A DNA stretch of 64,000 nt from Bacteroidota bacterium (GCA_018268055.1 JAFDXF010000093.1:1-64000); one strand, 5' to 3'; shown: positions 7,903 to 18,835, counted from the first letter of the stretch. Program-made: numbers and translations. The notes: generated by a model not told the origin, from the letters alone.

Positions 7903-9018
7903 ATCAATAGTTTTCAGCAGATATAATTTTTTATCACTGAAGTATTCCCAAAACATCGCACCGGCCAACTTATGTTTGCGAACATAATTGCATTTTGCTT
8001 TTACGGATTCTTCATCATCGTAGGTGATAAATATTTTTTTATCTGCATTGAATAAATAAGGAGCTTTTGCGCCATCATCCCAATAACGAACATAACCTTT
8101 TTGATTGACCAAACTATCTTTAAGATAGGTATAACCGCCTCCGAAAATCGGTTTTACTGCTTTTGCATAGAGACCATTATTATCGGTTGATGCTACAATT
8201 TTGCCTTTGCCATAAAAACCTATTCCTATTACTATTTTAGAAGAAGGAACTCCGGCTTTCATCAGATTTTGAATAGACACATCTGCAGAATACATATCTG
8301 CATGCCCTTTAGAATTATAAAGATTGGTGTGATGTGCAGCAATCGTATCATAAGTGCCATCAAAATCATAACTCATTACATTGATAAAATCGGTATATCG
8401 TTGCACCTTCTTCATCTCGGTATGTTGCAAAAATTCTCTAGAGCCGCCAATAGCAGTAGTGACCAAATATTTTTTCTTTGTTGTATTGCTTAATTGATCC
8501 AGATGCTTGCGCAAGTATTGAAACATTCGGGTGTAGTTCTGCCTGTCTTCATCACGATATTTATTATTGTCACCTATCATCCCCGGATATTCCCAATCAA
8601 TATCTATTCCGTCCAAATCATATTGAGCGACAATTGCTACTGCACTTTCCGCAAATTGTTGTGTGGATGTATCCGTAAGCATCGCATCAGAAAAGTTTTT
8701 ACTCCAAGTCCATCCGCCTATGGAAATCAAAATCTTCAAATTCGGGTTTTTCCTTTTCAATGAATTTAAACTTCTAAAATTAATGGTATCTGTTTGCTCA
8801 TTGTGCAGCCATGCTTTATTATCTTTTATATCTACAAATGCATAGTTGATATGCGAAAGTCTTTTAGCCTCAATTGAATCGGGGTTAATGAGCTGCCCAT
8901 TATAACCACCAACATAGCCAATGATTACTGGCTTAGATTTATGTTGTGCAACACTCATATTATTATTCATTAATAACAGTAAAACAATCATCCACAAATA
9001 GTGTTTCATTATATTCAT
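7885..9018 (-). CDS. Glycoside hydrolase family 18 chitinase
   Basis: This is a secreted 377-residue GH18 enzyme that cleaves beta-1,4-N-acetylglucosamine polymers through substrate-assisted catalysis. The catalytic signature DGIDIDWEYPG (DxxDxDxE) lies near residues 136-146, with the general acid Glu present. SIGGW is found near residue 101 and MSYDFDG near residue 215; the C-terminal FWEYFSD holds the barrel-end Trp. A signal peptide (hydrophobic MIVLLLLMN... ending before AQ) directs export. No chitin-binding module is fused. Start may be ATG 9018 or 9009; the second gives the more typical MKHYLW start. Confidence 0.94.
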   Translation of the reverse strand: MNIMKHYLWMIVLLLLMNNNMSVAQHKSKPVIIGYVGGYNGQLINPDSIEAKRLSHINYAFVDIKDNKAWLHNEQTDTINFRSLNSLKRKNPNLKILISIGGWTWSKNFSDAMLTDTSTQQFAESAVAIVAQYDLDGIDIDWEYPGMIGDNNKYRDEDRQNYTRMFQYLRKHLDQLSNTTKKKYLVTTAIGGSREFLQHTEMKKVQRYTDFINVMSYDFDGTYDTIAAHHTNLYNSKGHADMYSADVSIQNLMKAGVPSSKIVIGIGFYGKGKIVASTDNNGLYAKAVKPIFGGGYTYLKDSLVNQKGYVRYWDDGAKAPYLFNADKKIFITYDDEESVKAKCNYVRKHKLAGAMFWEYFSDKKLYLLKTIDKEFGY

Positions 9019-9092
9019 TTTTTATTATGTAATATAGGCACAAACACTTTAGCGAATTAACCATTTATAAAATAACTTTTTGCAGGAGTATT

Positions 9093-9788
9093 TTATTTAA
9101 TCCAAAACTCTCTCCGTACTGAAAACACCGTTGTAATACGTCCACCTTCTTTAGTGCCATTCATAATAGGTTTAGATAGCTCACGGCTTAACTTCAAAGT
9201 AATCGGCCCTTTGGCCAAATTTTTCAAATCTTCATTCGCAACCACTATTTTATTATCATAAACAGGAAGATTTTTGTCAACACCATTACTGCGAAAAACA
9301 GTATCAGCAAGATTTACATTCAACAACTCACCTTCCTTAGTACCACTCAATTGAATAATTAATGAATCTGAGTTTTTGATAGAAGCGATTTCAGTGGGTA
9401 CTGAGAAAGTAGAAAAATCAAATGTTTCGTTGTATTGTTTCCCGTTGGGATTGGTGAAACGTATTAGATGCTTTCCCGAAAAGTTATTCAAAGGTTGTTG
9501 CCATTCATAATAAGCACCTGTAATTCTTGTACTGTCTGCCTTTAATTCATGATCATCAAATTCTACCTTGCCCGGCTTACCAATGGTCAAAGTAGTGCCA
9601 TTAACGCCGCCAAACCGATATTGCAATAAAACAGTGGCTTCCGAATTTTTCTCCTCTCCGGAAATTTGATAATCAAAATAAATTGTTTCAGGATTCACAT
9701 CTTCTGCCCTACCTATTTCGGTGCTATTGCAGGAGAAAAACAATACAGACATTAAAGCACAAAAAGCGGAAAAAATAAAATATCTCAT
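9093..9788 (-). CDS. Hypothetical lipoprotein
   Basis: The protein is 231 residues from the preferred ATG at 9788, which places a lipobox (FFSC, Cys20) correctly; the longer frame starting at 9824 adds an unlikely N-terminus. I recognise no family. The body looks beta-rich, with repeated short hydrophobic strands and segments such as HLIRFTNPNGK, suggesting an Ig- or jelly-roll-like extracellular fold. It lies downstream of no clear operon partner and precedes the chitinase on the same strand by a gap of about 74 bp. Confidence 0.7.
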   Translation of the reverse strand: MRYFIFSAFCALMSVLFFSCNSTEIGRAEDVNPETIYFDYQISGEEKNSEATVLLQYRFGGVNGTTLTIGKPGKVEFDDHELKADSTRITGAYYEWQQPLNNFSGKHLIRFTNPNGKQYNETFDFSTFSVPTEIASIKNSDSLIIQLSGTKEGELLNVNLADTVFRSNGVDKNLPVYDNKIVVANEDLKNLAKGPITLKLSRELSKPIMNGTKEGGRITTVFSVRREFWIK

Positions 9789-10094
9789 AACAAGGTTTAG
9801 CATTAATACCAAATACATGGGCAAGGTACGTTAAGAAAAAAAGAAAATTCTGAAAACAGTAGTCCGATAACCCATTAAAACTGCCAAAAGGCTGCTTTCT
9901 ACTAAGGCAGATTGACTATCTTTGCAAACCTGAAAACAGGCCTTTCTGCCAATTTGGCTTAGAGAGGATTTCAGCATTTATTTTGACAATAAAAACAGAG
10001 TTTTTAATCCATATTGATTCAATAGTGCATTTTAAAATCACTGGATCAAAAATTGGACGAAGAATTATTAAATAATTAAAATTATCAACCTCTT
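9789..10094. other. Divergent intergenic region upstream of secA
   Basis: About 306 bp separates the lipoprotein (minus) from secA (plus). Apart from a Bacteroidota-type promoter box at 9917-9924, I see no coding frame, tRNA or strong hairpin. If that box is used, secA has a leader of about 165 nt, long for this phylum and big enough to hold regulatory structure. Confidence 0.5.
9896..9924 (+). promoter_or_regulatory. Putative promoter of secA
   Basis: TATCTTTG at 9917-9924 matches the Bacteroidota -7 consensus TAnnTTTG exactly. TTTC at 9896-9899, 17 bp upstream, is one base from the -33 element TTTG. It points toward secA. Confidence 0.5.
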
Positions 10095-13000
10095 ATGATA
10101 GGTTTTATTTCAAAATTGTTTGGCGGCAGCAAGTCTGATAAGGATGTAAAAAAAATTGAGCCGTACGTTTCTAAAATCAACCAGCATTTTGCAACTTATC
10201 AATCATTAACCAATGATGAATTAAGAAGCAAGACGCAAGATTTTCGCAAACGCATCAAAGAACATTTAACAGATATCGAAGCAGAGATTGCAGCAAAGAA
10301 TAAGGAAGCAGAAGATCTGCCGTTTAATGACTTGCTGGGGAAAGATGCCGTTTATCAAGAAGTAGATAAACTGAAAAAAGACAGAGATAAAAAAATTGAA
10401 GATGCATTAAATGATATTCTTCCAGAAGCGTTTGCAGTGGTAAAAGAAACGGCACGTCGCTTTAAAGAAAATACGGAGATGGTTGCTACAGCCACTCAAT
10501 TAGATCGTGATTTAAGTGTCAAGAAAAATTATATCACTATAAATGGCGATCAGTCTGTCTTCTCCAATACATGGACTGCTGCAGGCGGGCAAGTGACTTG
10601 GAATATGGTGCATTATGATGTTCAGTTAATCGGTGGCATCGTATTGCATCAAGGAAAAATTTCTGAAATGGCCACCGGTGAAGGTAAAACCCTTGTATCC
10701 ACGCTGCCTGCATACTTAAATGCATTAGCCGGCGAAGGAGTGCATCTTGTTACGGTGAATGACTACTTAGCTCGTCGTGACCAAGAATGGAATGGCCCTA
10801 TCTTTGAATGGTTAGGTATTACTGTTGACTGTATTGATAAATATCAACCTAATAGTGAAGATAGAAGAAAAGCATATCTGGCAGATATCACGTATGGTAC
10901 TAATAACGAATTCGGCTTTGACTATCTCCGAGATAATATGGTGCACAATGCAGATGAAATGGTGCAACGCAAACACCACTATGCAATGGTGGACGAGGTG
11001 GACTCTGTATTGATTGATGATGCTAGAACGCCATTGATTATTTCCGGCCCGGTACCTAAAGGTGAAGACCAGCAATTTCATATTCACAAACCAAGGATAC
11101 AGCAAATAGTACAAGAGCAAGAACGAATCGTACGTAACTGTCTTAATGAAGCGAAAAAGCGTTTTGCCGAAGGCGATGACGATCCAAAAGGTGGTGGCTT
11201 ATATTTATACAGAGCCTTCCGAGGCCTTCCAAAATATGGCCCGGTAATCAAATACTTGAGCGAACCCGGTGTGAAAGTAAAATTGCAAAAAGCAGAAAAT
11301 TATTACATACAAGATCAAGAACGTAATCTTCATATTATAGACGCCGAATTACTTTTTCATATTGATGAGAAAAATAATTCAGTAGATCTTACAGACAAAG
11401 GATTAAATATGATCACCCGCAGCGGAGAAGATCCTGAATTTTTTGTACTGCCCGATATCGGCGTAAAACTGGCTGAAATAGAGAAAGTAAATTTAAGCAC
11501 AGAAGAAAAACTACATGCTAAAGAAAATATATTGAATGACTATGCACAGAAGGCAGATCGCATTCACACTGTACAGCAGTTATTGAAAGCATATACGTTA
11601 TTTGAAAAAGATGTTGAATACATCATTGACGAAGGCGCTATCAAAATTGTAGATGAACAAACAGGTCGTGTACTGGATGGAAGAAGATACTCCGATGGCT
11701 TGCATCAAGCGATTGAAGCAAAAGAAAATGTAAAGATTGAAGCAGCAACACAGACTTATGCCACTGTAACGCTGCAAAATTATTTCAGGATGTATCACAA
11801 ACTTGCGGGTATGACGGGTACGGCCGAAACAGAAGCGGCAGAATTGTGGAGCATTTATAAGTTAGACGTTGTTTCTATACCAACGAATCTTACAATGGTT
11901 CGTAAAGACAAACAAGACTTGGTATATAAAACAAAAAGAGAAAAATATAAAGCCGTAATTGACGAAGTAGAAATTCTTCGCAATGCCGGAAGACCAATAC
12001 TTGTTGGTACTACCTCTGTAGAAATCAGTGAACTACTGAGTCGTATGTTGCAACAGAAAAAAATTCCGCATAATGTATTGAACGCAAAACAACACGCCAG
12101 AGAAGCACAAGTTGTAGCCGAAGCCGGATTGCCGGGTGCCGTTACGATAGCAACGAATATGGCCGGAAGAGGTACGGATATTAAATTAGGTGCTGGTGTA
12201 AAAGAAGCAGGCGGGCTTGCAATTATTGGTACTGAAAGACATGAAAGCCGTCGTGTGGACAGGCAGTTACGTGGTCGTGCAGGTCGTCAAGGCGATCCCG
12301 GTACATCGCAATTCTATGTTTCACTCGAAGACGACTTGATGCGTATGTTCGGTAGTGAACGTATCGCTTCTATGATGGATAAATTAGGCTATAAAGAAGG
12401 TGATGTCATTCAGCATAGCATGATCAGCAACAGCATTCAGCGAGCACAAAAGAAAGTAGAAGAAAATAACTTTGGTATTCGTAAAAGATTATTGGAATAC
12501 GATGATGTAATGAACAAACAAAGAAATGCTGTTTATGAAAAAAGAAATCACGCATTGTTTGGTGAGCGATTAGCGCTGGATATTGACACCTCATTCTCTA
12601 CACTGGCAGAAGGCGTTGTTTCTTCTTTCAAAGAGCAAGAAGACTACGAAGGATTTAAAATGGCCTGCATTGTAAACTTTGGAACAGAAACAACCATCAC
12701 TAAAGAAGATTTTCAAAAAACTGATTTAAACTCATTGGTTGATAAACTTTATACAGAAGTTACTGAAAAATATCAACAACATAAGCAAGAACTTAGCAGA
12801 GTTGCACTACCTGAGTTCAAACGCATCAGAGCTACGCAAGGCAGCCATATTGAAAATGTGATTGTACCTTTTACAGATGGAGTAAAACAATTTAATGGTA
12901 GGCCGGAACTTGCAGTATTGGCCAATCTTGATAAAGTAGTACAAACAGAAGGTCAGGAATTAGCTGTTGCTTTAGAGCGTAGCCTCACACTTAATGTAAT

Positions 13001-13409
13001 CGATGATTCATGGAAGGAACATTTAAGAGCTATGGATGATTTGAAACAAAGTGTGCAGACGGCATATCTGGAACAAAAAGACCCATTGGTGATTTATAAA
13101 ATGGAAGCCTATAACCAATTCAAAAGAATGAATGATGAAGTGAACAGAAACATTGTTTCATTTTTATCACATGCCAATATTCCAATTCAGGAACAAAGTG
13201 CTCCATTGAAAGAAGGCAGGCAACAGAAAACAGATATGAGTAATATGCATGCCAATAAAGAAGAAGTAGATGAAGCAGGACAAGATTATGCAGCTAATGA
13301 AAGAGACAAACCTGTTCCGGTAAGTGCAGCACCAAAAATTGGCCGCAATGAACCTTGCCCTTGTGGTTCAGGAAAAAAATATAAGAATTGCCACGGTGTG
13401 GATGCCTAA
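10095..13409 (+). CDS. secA: Preprotein translocase ATPase SecA
   Basis: SecA drives post-translational export of unfolded proteins through SecYEG using ATP. The 1104-residue protein has Walker A in MATGEGKT near residue 192, Walker B in [14 protein letters not shown], and the helicase motif [17 protein letters not shown], shortened here to [20 protein letters not shown]. The C-terminus carries the zinc/SecB-binding motif [14 protein letters not shown]. It is about 200 residues longer than E. coli SecA. The extra length includes a large segment after ISGPVP (about residues 320-465), as known for Bacteroidota SecA. It is monocistronic and followed by a clear intrinsic terminator. Confidence 0.98.
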   Translation: MIGFISKLFGGSKSDKDVKKIEPYVSKINQHFATYQSLTNDELRSKTQDFRKRIKEHLTDIEAEIAAKNKEAEDLPFNDLLGKDAVYQEVDKLKKDRDKKIEDALNDILPEAFAVVKETARRFKENTEMVATATQLDRDLSVKKNYITINGDQSVFSNTWTAAGGQVTWNMVHYDVQLIGGIVLHQGKISEMATGEGKTLVSTLPAYLNALAGEGVHLVTVNDYLARRDQEWNGPIFEWLGITVDCIDKYQPNSEDRRKAYLADITYGTNNEFGFDYLRDNMVHNADEMVQRKHHYAMVDEVDSVLIDDARTPLIISGPVPKGEDQQFHIHKPRIQQIVQEQERIVRNCLNEAKKRFAEGDDDPKGGGLYLYRAFRGLPKYGPVIKYLSEPGVKVKLQKAENYYIQDQERNLHIIDAELLFHIDEKNNSVDLTDKGLNMITRSGEDPEFFVLPDIGVKLAEIEKVNLSTEEKLHAKENILNDYAQKADRIHTVQQLLKAYTLFEKDVEYIIDEGAIKIVDEQTGRVLDGRRYSDGLHQAIEAKENVKIEAATQTYATVTLQNYFRMYHKLAGMTGTAETEAAELWSIYKLDVVSIPTNLTMVRKDKQDLVYKTKREKYKAVIDEVEILRNAGRPILVGTTSVEISELLSRMLQQKKIPHNVLNAKQHAREAQVVAEAGLPGAVTIATNMAGRGTDIKLGAGVKEAGGLAIIGTERHESRRVDRQLRGRAGRQGDPGTSQFYVSLEDDLMRMFGSERIASMMDKLGYKEGDVIQHSMISNSIQRAQKKVEENNFGIRKRLLEYDDVMNKQRNAVYEKRNHALFGERLALDIDTSFSTLAEGVVSSFKEQEDYEGFKMACIVNFGTETTITKEDFQKTDLNSLVDKLYTEVTEKYQQHKQELSRVALPEFKRIRATQGSHIENVIVPFTDGVKQFNGRPELAVLANLDKVVQTEGQELAVALERSLTLNVIDDSWKEHLRAMDDLKQSVQTAYLEQKDPLVIYKMEAYNQFKRMNDEVNRNIVSFLSHANIPIQEQSAPLKEGRQQKTDMSNMHANKEEVDEAGQDYAANERDKPVPVSAAPKIGRNEPCPCGSGKKYKNCHGVDA

Positions 13410-13440
13410 TGAATAATAGATCAAAATAATTTCTTTAAAT

Positions 13441-13477
13441 GCAGATAGTAAATTTTCAAATCACTATCTGCTTTTTT
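13441..13477 (+). terminator. Rho-independent terminator of secA
   Basis: The 9-bp perfect stem GCAGATAGT (13441-13449) / ACTATCTGC (13463-13471) has a 13-nt loop and is followed directly by six T residues. It lies 31 bp after the secA stop. Confidence 0.85.
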
Positions 13478-13544
13478 ATTTTTCTTACTCAACAAAAAGA
13501 AATATGTTTGAATTTCAATAATTTTTTTAATTCAAAACCCAACA

Positions 13545-13940
13545 ATGAAGAAACTGTTTACAGTACTTGCAATGGCAAGCGTTATGATTTCTTGCGACAG
13601 CAAGAAAAAAGAATCAACACCCGGTGAAGACAAAAGCGCAACAACTGTAGCGCCACCAGCAGCACCACCATCTACACCTGCTTCTGACGTTCCAAAATTT
13701 TCAGATCCGGAGGTTCAAAAAGCAGCAAATGATTATGCCGCATTTATGGCAGAATACATTGCAGCAAAAAAAGATCCAGCAAAACTTACTGCAATGCAGA
13801 AAGATATGGGAGAATGGATGGACAAAAGCGAACAAATTCATTCCGGCCTAGCACAGAAGCCTGATGAAGCAACTGCATGGGCAAACTGGGCAATGAAACT
13901 GCTGGATGAAGCAACAGCAGAAGCGCCTAAAGGAAATTAA
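13545..13940 (+). CDS. Small Ala/Pro-rich lipoprotein
   Basis: This 131-residue protein has a lipoprotein signal with Cys17 in the lipobox (MISC). A low-complexity, Pro/Ala/Thr-rich linker covers about residues 20-50 and probably spans the periplasmic or surface space. The rest is a helical, charged domain with ANDYAAFMAEYIAAKKD. No family is recognised. It is flanked by terminators on both sides, so it should be transcribed alone. Confidence 0.75.
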   Translation: MKKLFTVLAMASVMISCDSKKKESTPGEDKSATTVAPPAAPPSTPASDVPKFSDPEVQKAANDYAAFMAEYIAAKKDPAKLTAMQKDMGEWMDKSEQIHSGLAQKPDEATAWANWAMKLLDEATAEAPKGN

Positions 13941-13950
13941 TTACAAAAAA

Positions 13951-13980
13951 ATACCCTTCATAACGGAGGGTATTTTTTTT
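13951..13980 (+). terminator. Rho-independent terminator of the small lipoprotein gene
   Basis: Stem ATACCCTTC (13951-13959) / GGAGGGTAT (13965-13973, with one G-T pair) and a 5-nt loop are followed by a run of eight T residues. It begins 10 bp after the stop. Confidence 0.88.
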
Positions 13981-14099
13981 ATTAGGCTATTGCAATAAAC
14001 AATTAACTGAGCCCGAAAAATATTAGATAAAGTATTATCTCGCTAATAATTTTTTTTGAACAACTGTTTTTCTAATTTCACAAAAAAAATTAACCATTT

Positions 14100-16943
14100 A
14101 TGAGAAAGGTCTTTCTGTCACTCCTATTCACCGTATATTCTTTCATTCAGATTTTTGGTCAACAAAACATTAACGGGAAAATTACAGATGCAAACGGTAC
14201 TCCATTACAAGATGTAACTGTTAAGGCATTAAAAAGCGGTAAGATAACAGCAACCAATCAAAACGGTACTTTCACCATTACTTCAGCACCTGGAGATGAA
14301 TTAGAAATTACTTCTATCGGTTTTAAAACTATAAAAGTTAAGGCAGGAAATAATCTCAACATCACCTTAGAACAATCATCGGAGGAATTATCTCAGGTAG
14401 TAATGATTGGCACACGCAGTTCCGGAAGAGCTAAAATAGAAACACCTGTTCCGGTTGACATCATTCATATCAATCAGATAGGAGAACCTACAGCGCGAAT
14501 GGATTTAACATCAATCCTAAATATAGCCGCACCTTCTTTCAACTATAACAAACAAAGTGGAGCAGATGGTGCTGACCATATTGATTTAGGAACACTAAGA
14601 GGATTAGGCCCCGATCAAACATTAGTGCTCATCAACGGCAAAAGAAGACATCAAACAGCTTTTGTTGGATTATTTGGCGCTAGAGGAAGAGGTAATTCAG
14701 GAGCAGATCTAAACAGTTTTCCTCAAATAGCAGTGGATAGAATTGAAATACTTCGTGATGGTGCTTCTGCACAATATGGTTCAGATGCAATGGCCGGAGT
14801 CATCAATGTAATTCTGAAAAAAGACGTAGGCACTTGGACAATTGATGCAGGCTGGGCCGGTTATCTTGACAAAAAATTCAATGCCAACTATAATAAAAAA
14901 GACAAACAATATTATTACGGAAATCACATTGACGGAGGCACACTTTTTTTTGCTGCAAATTATGGCGCAGCTATCGGTAAAGATGGTGGGTTCATTAATT
15001 TCTCATTAGACTTTCGTGATCAAGCAAAAACATATAGACAAACAAAAGATACCAATGTGCTAACAAATCCTAAAGCACTGCCACTCAATACCAGCAGACG
15101 TGCATTTGGAGATGCATCATTATCCACTTATGGAGCAATGTACAATATGGAAATCCCGGGTAAACACAATACTACATTTTATTCTTTTGGAGGATATAAT
15201 CATAAAGCATCAGATGCTTTTGCCTATACTAGAAATTACAGCGGTAGGCCCGATCGTTTTCCGATAGATGGTAGCGGCCATTTAATTTTTGATGGTTCTA
15301 TTATGCGAACGGCTATTGATGGAGAAATATATTATAACCCACACATTCAAACCAATATAACAGACGCTTCTATCGCATTGGGTTTAAAAGGCATTACAGG
15401 AAGAGGATGGAACTGGGATTTAAGTAACACACTTGGCCGAAACAATTTCCATTATTATGGCGATAAAACTTATAATGCATCAATGATGGGAAAAACATCG
15501 CCCAATCATTTTGATGATGGTGGTTTTAATTTTTTGCAAAACACGGTGAATCTTGATTTCAGCAAAGCGTTAAAAGATATAGCACAAGGTATGAACTTAG
15601 GCATCGGTGCGGAATTTCGCTATGAGCGATACAATATTTTCAAAGGAGAAGAAGCCTCTTACAAAGGGTATCCAAATACTTATGATCAGGCACCCGGCTC
15701 TCAAGGTTTCCCCGGTTTTAGTCCGACAGATGTTATAACAGGAAACAGAAATAATATTGCACTTTATGGCGATGCAGAGATTAATGTTACAAAAAAGTGG
15801 CTTACAGATTTCGCATTGCGTTTTGAAAACTATTCGGATTTTGGTGCTATCGTAACCGGAAAATTTGCAACACGCTACAAAGTATCAGAGCATTTTAATC
15901 TGCGAGGCTCGGTAAGTACAGGTTTTCGTGCACCTTCATTACAACAAATAAATTTTAGTAACACACTTACTTCCTTCAGTGGCGGGCAATTGGTTCAAAG
16001 CCGTATTGCACGCAATGGCGATGAAATTACAAAGGCAGCCGGTGTGCCTTCATTAAAAGAAGAAAAATCCGTGAATACCAGTGTGGGATTTTCGTCATCA
16101 CCTGCAAAAGGTTTCACATTTACTTTGGATGGCTATATGGTAAAAGTAAAAAACAGAGTAGTATTGTCCGGATTGTTTAGCGCTGATGATGCCACACTTC
16201 CGGTATCATTTACGAATAGCTTGAAAGCATTGAATGTATCTACTGCTCAGTTTTTTGCCAACTCAGTTAATACTACCAATTATGGTTTGGATGTTGTATT
16301 GGATTACAAAAAAAATTGGAGCAATGGCCACCAAAGTTTCAGAACAATATTCACCGGAAATATCCAAAATATGAAAGTGAATAAAACAAATATCCCATCT
16401 GTTTTAGATGATAGTTATGTTCATCGCAAGACATTTTTCAGCGATCGCGAAGAAGCCTTTCTCATCGCATCTGCACCCAAAGCAAAATTTGCTTTCAATA
16501 CACAGTATCACATTAACAAATTAGGTTTTGGTATCGCATTTACTTATTATGGCAAAATGAAAACATTGGGTTTTGGATGGACAGGCCTCGCGTCAATGGC
16601 AGGTACAGGCGGCCCCGGCGATCCTACTATTTCAGGAAGCTTCACCGGTATAGATCCTTATGTAGATATTGACGGATACAGCGATGGCATACATGTAGCC
16701 AAAGAAGAATTTATATATAGAGGGAAAATGACCACAGACATATTTGCTTCATATAAATTTTCAAAAAAAGCAACGCTGTTTATTGGGGCAGATAATTTGA
16801 TGAATGTACATCCAGATTATGCAGCAGTGCCAAATGCCCGTTATGAATCTTTCGATAATGAGGCAGGCGGACCTTGGGAATCTGTTCAGATGGGCTTTAA
16901 CGGAATACGCATATTTGCAAAATTATATGTTCAGTTAAAATAG
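14100..16943 (+). CDS. TonB-dependent outer-membrane receptor
   Basis: The 947-residue protein has a signal peptide ending near IFGQQ. A carboxypeptidase-regulatory-like beta domain (about residues 22-95, GKITDANGTPLQDVTV) follows. The plug domain (about 100-240) includes LRGLGPDQTLVLINGKRR and DRIEILRDGASAQYGSDAMAG. A 22-strand barrel ends in an aromatic-poor but regular C-terminal strand (IFAKLYVQLK). It should import a siderophore, vitamin or glycan with TonB-ExbBD energy. There is no SusD partner next to it, so it is not a polysaccharide-utilisation pair. The plug-to-barrel architecture resembles the iron-siderophore/vitamin branch, but the ligand cannot be assigned. Confidence 0.94.
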   Translation: MRKVFLSLLFTVYSFIQIFGQQNINGKITDANGTPLQDVTVKALKSGKITATNQNGTFTITSAPGDELEITSIGFKTIKVKAGNNLNITLEQSSEELSQVVMIGTRSSGRAKIETPVPVDIIHINQIGEPTARMDLTSILNIAAPSFNYNKQSGADGADHIDLGTLRGLGPDQTLVLINGKRRHQTAFVGLFGARGRGNSGADLNSFPQIAVDRIEILRDGASAQYGSDAMAGVINVILKKDVGTWTIDAGWAGYLDKKFNANYNKKDKQYYYGNHIDGGTLFFAANYGAAIGKDGGFINFSLDFRDQAKTYRQTKDTNVLTNPKALPLNTSRRAFGDASLSTYGAMYNMEIPGKHNTTFYSFGGYNHKASDAFAYTRNYSGRPDRFPIDGSGHLIFDGSIMRTAIDGEIYYNPHIQTNITDASIALGLKGITGRGWNWDLSNTLGRNNFHYYGDKTYNASMMGKTSPNHFDDGGFNFLQNTVNLDFSKALKDIAQGMNLGIGAEFRYERYNIFKGEEASYKGYPNTYDQAPGSQGFPGFSPTDVITGNRNNIALYGDAEINVTKKWLTDFALRFENYSDFGAIVTGKFATRYKVSEHFNLRGSVSTGFRAPSLQQINFSNTLTSFSGGQLVQSRIARNGDEITKAAGVPSLKEEKSVNTSVGFSSSPAKGFTFTLDGYMVKVKNRVVLSGLFSADDATLPVSFTNSLKALNVSTAQFFANSVNTTNYGLDVVLDYKKNWSNGHQSFRTIFTGNIQNMKVNKTNIPSVLDDSYVHRKTFFSDREEAFLIASAPKAKFAFNTQYHINKLGFGIAFTYYGKMKTLGFGWTGLASMAGTGGPGDPTISGSFTGIDPYVDIDGYSDGIHVAKEEFIYRGKMTTDIFASYKFSKKATLFIGADNLMNVHPDYAAVPNARYESFDNEAGGPWESVQMGFNGIRIFAKLYVQLK

Positions 16944-16997
16944 CAAAACAAGCCAATATCAACACTTATTTTCTTTCAGAATTCAGGTGAAAATCAC

Positions 16998-17005
16998 TAT
17001 TTTTG
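16998..17005 (+). promoter_or_regulatory. Putative -7 promoter box of tRNA-Met
   Basis: TATTTTTG matches the Bacteroidota consensus TAnnTTTG exactly, 39 bp before the tRNA 5' end. A TTTC, a weak -33 candidate, lies 20 bp upstream (16974-16977). Confidence 0.5.
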
Positions 17006-17044
17006 CCGCCCAATTATCAGGTGCATTTTTAGCATTTGAGAAAG

Positions 17045-17118
17045 GCCGGGGTAGCTCAGCTGGTTAGAGCACAGGATTCATAACCCTGAGGTCGGCAGTT
17101 CAAGTCTGCTCCCCGGTA
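17045..17118 (+). tRNA. tRNA-Met (anticodon CAT)
   Basis: A 74-nt cloverleaf: acceptor stem GCCGGGG/CCCCGGT with a closing G-T pair, D-arm GCTC/GAGC, anticodon loop TTCATAA giving CAT, and T-loop TTCAAGT. The last pair of the anticodon stem is A-C in this sequence. CAT may read Met or, if modified to lysidine, Ile AUA; the elongator Met reading is preferred. CCA is not encoded. A strong terminator follows. Confidence 0.92.
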
Positions 17119-17121
17119 CTA

Positions 17122-17159
17122 AAAAAGCCTAAGTAATGAATAAACTACTTAGGCTTTTT
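17122..17159. terminator. Bidirectional intrinsic terminator after tRNA-Met
   Basis: The 14-bp stem AAAAAGCCTAAGTA (17122-17135) / TACTTAGGCTTTTT (17146-17159) has a 10-nt loop. It ends with a T-run in both directions, closing tRNA-Met on the plus strand and the metallo-hydrolase gene on the minus strand. Confidence 0.88.
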
Positions 17160-17175
17160 GATTTTGAAAAATATT

Positions 17176-18588
17176 CTATCCCAACCCCACTTCATAATGC
17201 AATTCAGGAATCTCCACATCATGAAAATCTTTTTTCAAAAGTCTTTGTTTGAAATCTAACTGCACATTATACTCTCCGTGCACAATAAATAATTTTTTAA
17301 CTTGCCTTGGATCCTGACAAGCAAGCCATTGGCAAAGATCGTCATAATCGCCATGCGCACTCATGCTGCGAATAGAACCAATTTCTGCATGCACTTCGTG
17401 TTTAACACCATAAATACCTACTTCTTTTTCGCCTGCAATAAGTCGTCCGCCTAACGAGTGTGGCTCACAATAACCGGTAAACAAAATAGTATTGCGACTG
17501 TTTTCAATATTATTGCTGATATGATGTTTTACTCTGCCGGCATCTGCCATACCGCTTGCAGAAATAATCACCATCGGTTCATCCAAATAATTCAATTGCT
17601 TTGACTGATCTACGGTCTGAATATAGCGCAACCCTTTAAATGCAAAAGGATCATTATCCTTTTGCATTAACTTCTGAATGTTATTATTAAAATATTGAGG
17701 GTACTCTTTAACAATTTCTGTTGCTTTAATACTCAAAGGACTATCTACAAAATAGTTCAGATTAGGTAATCTGTTTTCTAATTCGAGTTGATTTAATGAA
17801 AATAATAATTCCTGAGTTCTTCCTACACTGAATGCAGGCATAATAAGTTTGCCTTTCTTTTTCAAGCAAGCCTTTTCAATCCATTCAAGGAGCATATCAG
17901 GTGTTGTAGTATTATTATCATGCAAGCTATTTCCATAAGTAGATTCCATAATAATATAATCTGCCTGTGGAAAAACATCAGGTGATCTTAAAATAATATC
18001 CCGATAACGCCCTACATCGCCACTAAAGGTAAGTGTAGAATCCTGCCCGCCCCACTTACTTTCATTTATCTTGAGATTCACACATGCACTACCAATAATA
18101 TGGCCGGCATCAGCAAACATTACCTGCACTCCTTCTATTATTTCAAACCATGTTTTATACTCAACTTCAGAAAAATGCGATAGAGCCTTCATTGCATCTT
18201 CCATATTATACAAAGGTTGCAGATCGGGTTTTTTATTAAATGAATGGCTTTTATTAGCATACTTTACCTCACTTTCTTGAATCTCGGCAGAGTCTTTTAA
18301 TAGTACTTCTGTTAGCGATTTCGTAGCAGGCGTACAATAGATTCTACCGGTATATCCTTCTTTTACTAATTTAGGTATCAAACCCGAGTGGTCTATATGT
18401 GCATGAGAAAGCACCATCACATCAATTTCTTTAGGGTCAAAACCAAATTCACGATTCAGAAAATCTGTATCATCGCCCAGTCCCTGAAACATACCGCAAT
18501 CCAACAAAACTTTTTTTCCATTCTTTAATGTGAGTAAATGTTTGGAACCGGTTACGGTTCTTGCAGCACCATGAAAAGCTACTTTCAT
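17176..18588 (-). CDS. MBL-fold beta-CASP metallo-hydrolase (RNase J/CPSF-like)
   Basis: This 470-residue protein is a metallo-beta-lactamase-fold hydrolase with a beta-CASP insertion and a C-terminal RMMBL/Zn-dependent RNA-specificity region. The HxHxDH motif is SHAHIDHSG at residues 61-69. Other metal ligands follow in FADAGHIIGSA and LTFSGDVGR. MPAFSVGRTQELL marks the start of the beta-CASP domain, and VHGEYNV lies near the C-terminus. Family members act as RNA endo- or exonucleases in RNA processing and turnover. No signal peptide is seen, so it should be cytosolic. Its natural RNA targets are unknown. Confidence 0.92.
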   Translation of the reverse strand: MKVAFHGAARTVTGSKHLLTLKNGKKVLLDCGMFQGLGDDTDFLNREFGFDPKEIDVMVLSHAHIDHSGLIPKLVKEGYTGRIYCTPATKSLTEVLLKDSAEIQESEVKYANKSHSFNKKPDLQPLYNMEDAMKALSHFSEVEYKTWFEIIEGVQVMFADAGHIIGSACVNLKINESKWGGQDSTLTFSGDVGRYRDIILRSPDVFPQADYIIMESTYGNSLHDNNTTTPDMLLEWIEKACLKKKGKLIMPAFSVGRTQELLFSLNQLELENRLPNLNYFVDSPLSIKATEIVKEYPQYFNNNIQKLMQKDNDPFAFKGLRYIQTVDQSKQLNYLDEPMVIISASGMADAGRVKHHISNNIENSRNTILFTGYCEPHSLGGRLIAGEKEVGIYGVKHEVHAEIGSIRSMSAHGDYDDLCQWLACQDPRQVKKLFIVHGEYNVQLDFKQRLLKKDFHDVEIPELHYEVGLG

Positions 18589-18685
18589 AAATTATATTTT
18601 TTGTGATATTTTTTATTACCTCTTAAAATTAGGGATTATTATTTGTACCATAATATAATCATTGGTTAAACAATAAATTATAACC

Positions 18686-18766
18686 GCCCAATGCGCCCCC
18701 ATTATCGTCGCCTAATGCGCCGCTGCGCTTGCATTAGGCTCAATGAATATTTGCCTTTCAGGCAAT
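18686..18766. repeat. 81-bp direct repeat, copy A
   Basis: This is identical over 81 bp to copy B at 18912-18992. It carries a 9-bp stem GCCTAATGC (18710-18718) / GCATTAGGC (18731-18739) and a second stem TTGCC (18751-18755) / GGCAA (18761-18765). The copy begins with GCCCAATGCG, which also occurs at 18848. After the copy, a further shared 21-bp block follows at 18809-18829 with stem AAGGC/GCCTT. Confidence 0.9.
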
Positions 18767-18835
18767 GCGTGCAAATTTGAAATGTCATCAAATTTTCGGA
18801 ATAGCTGCCAAGGCTGAAGGCCTTGTTTACATTTA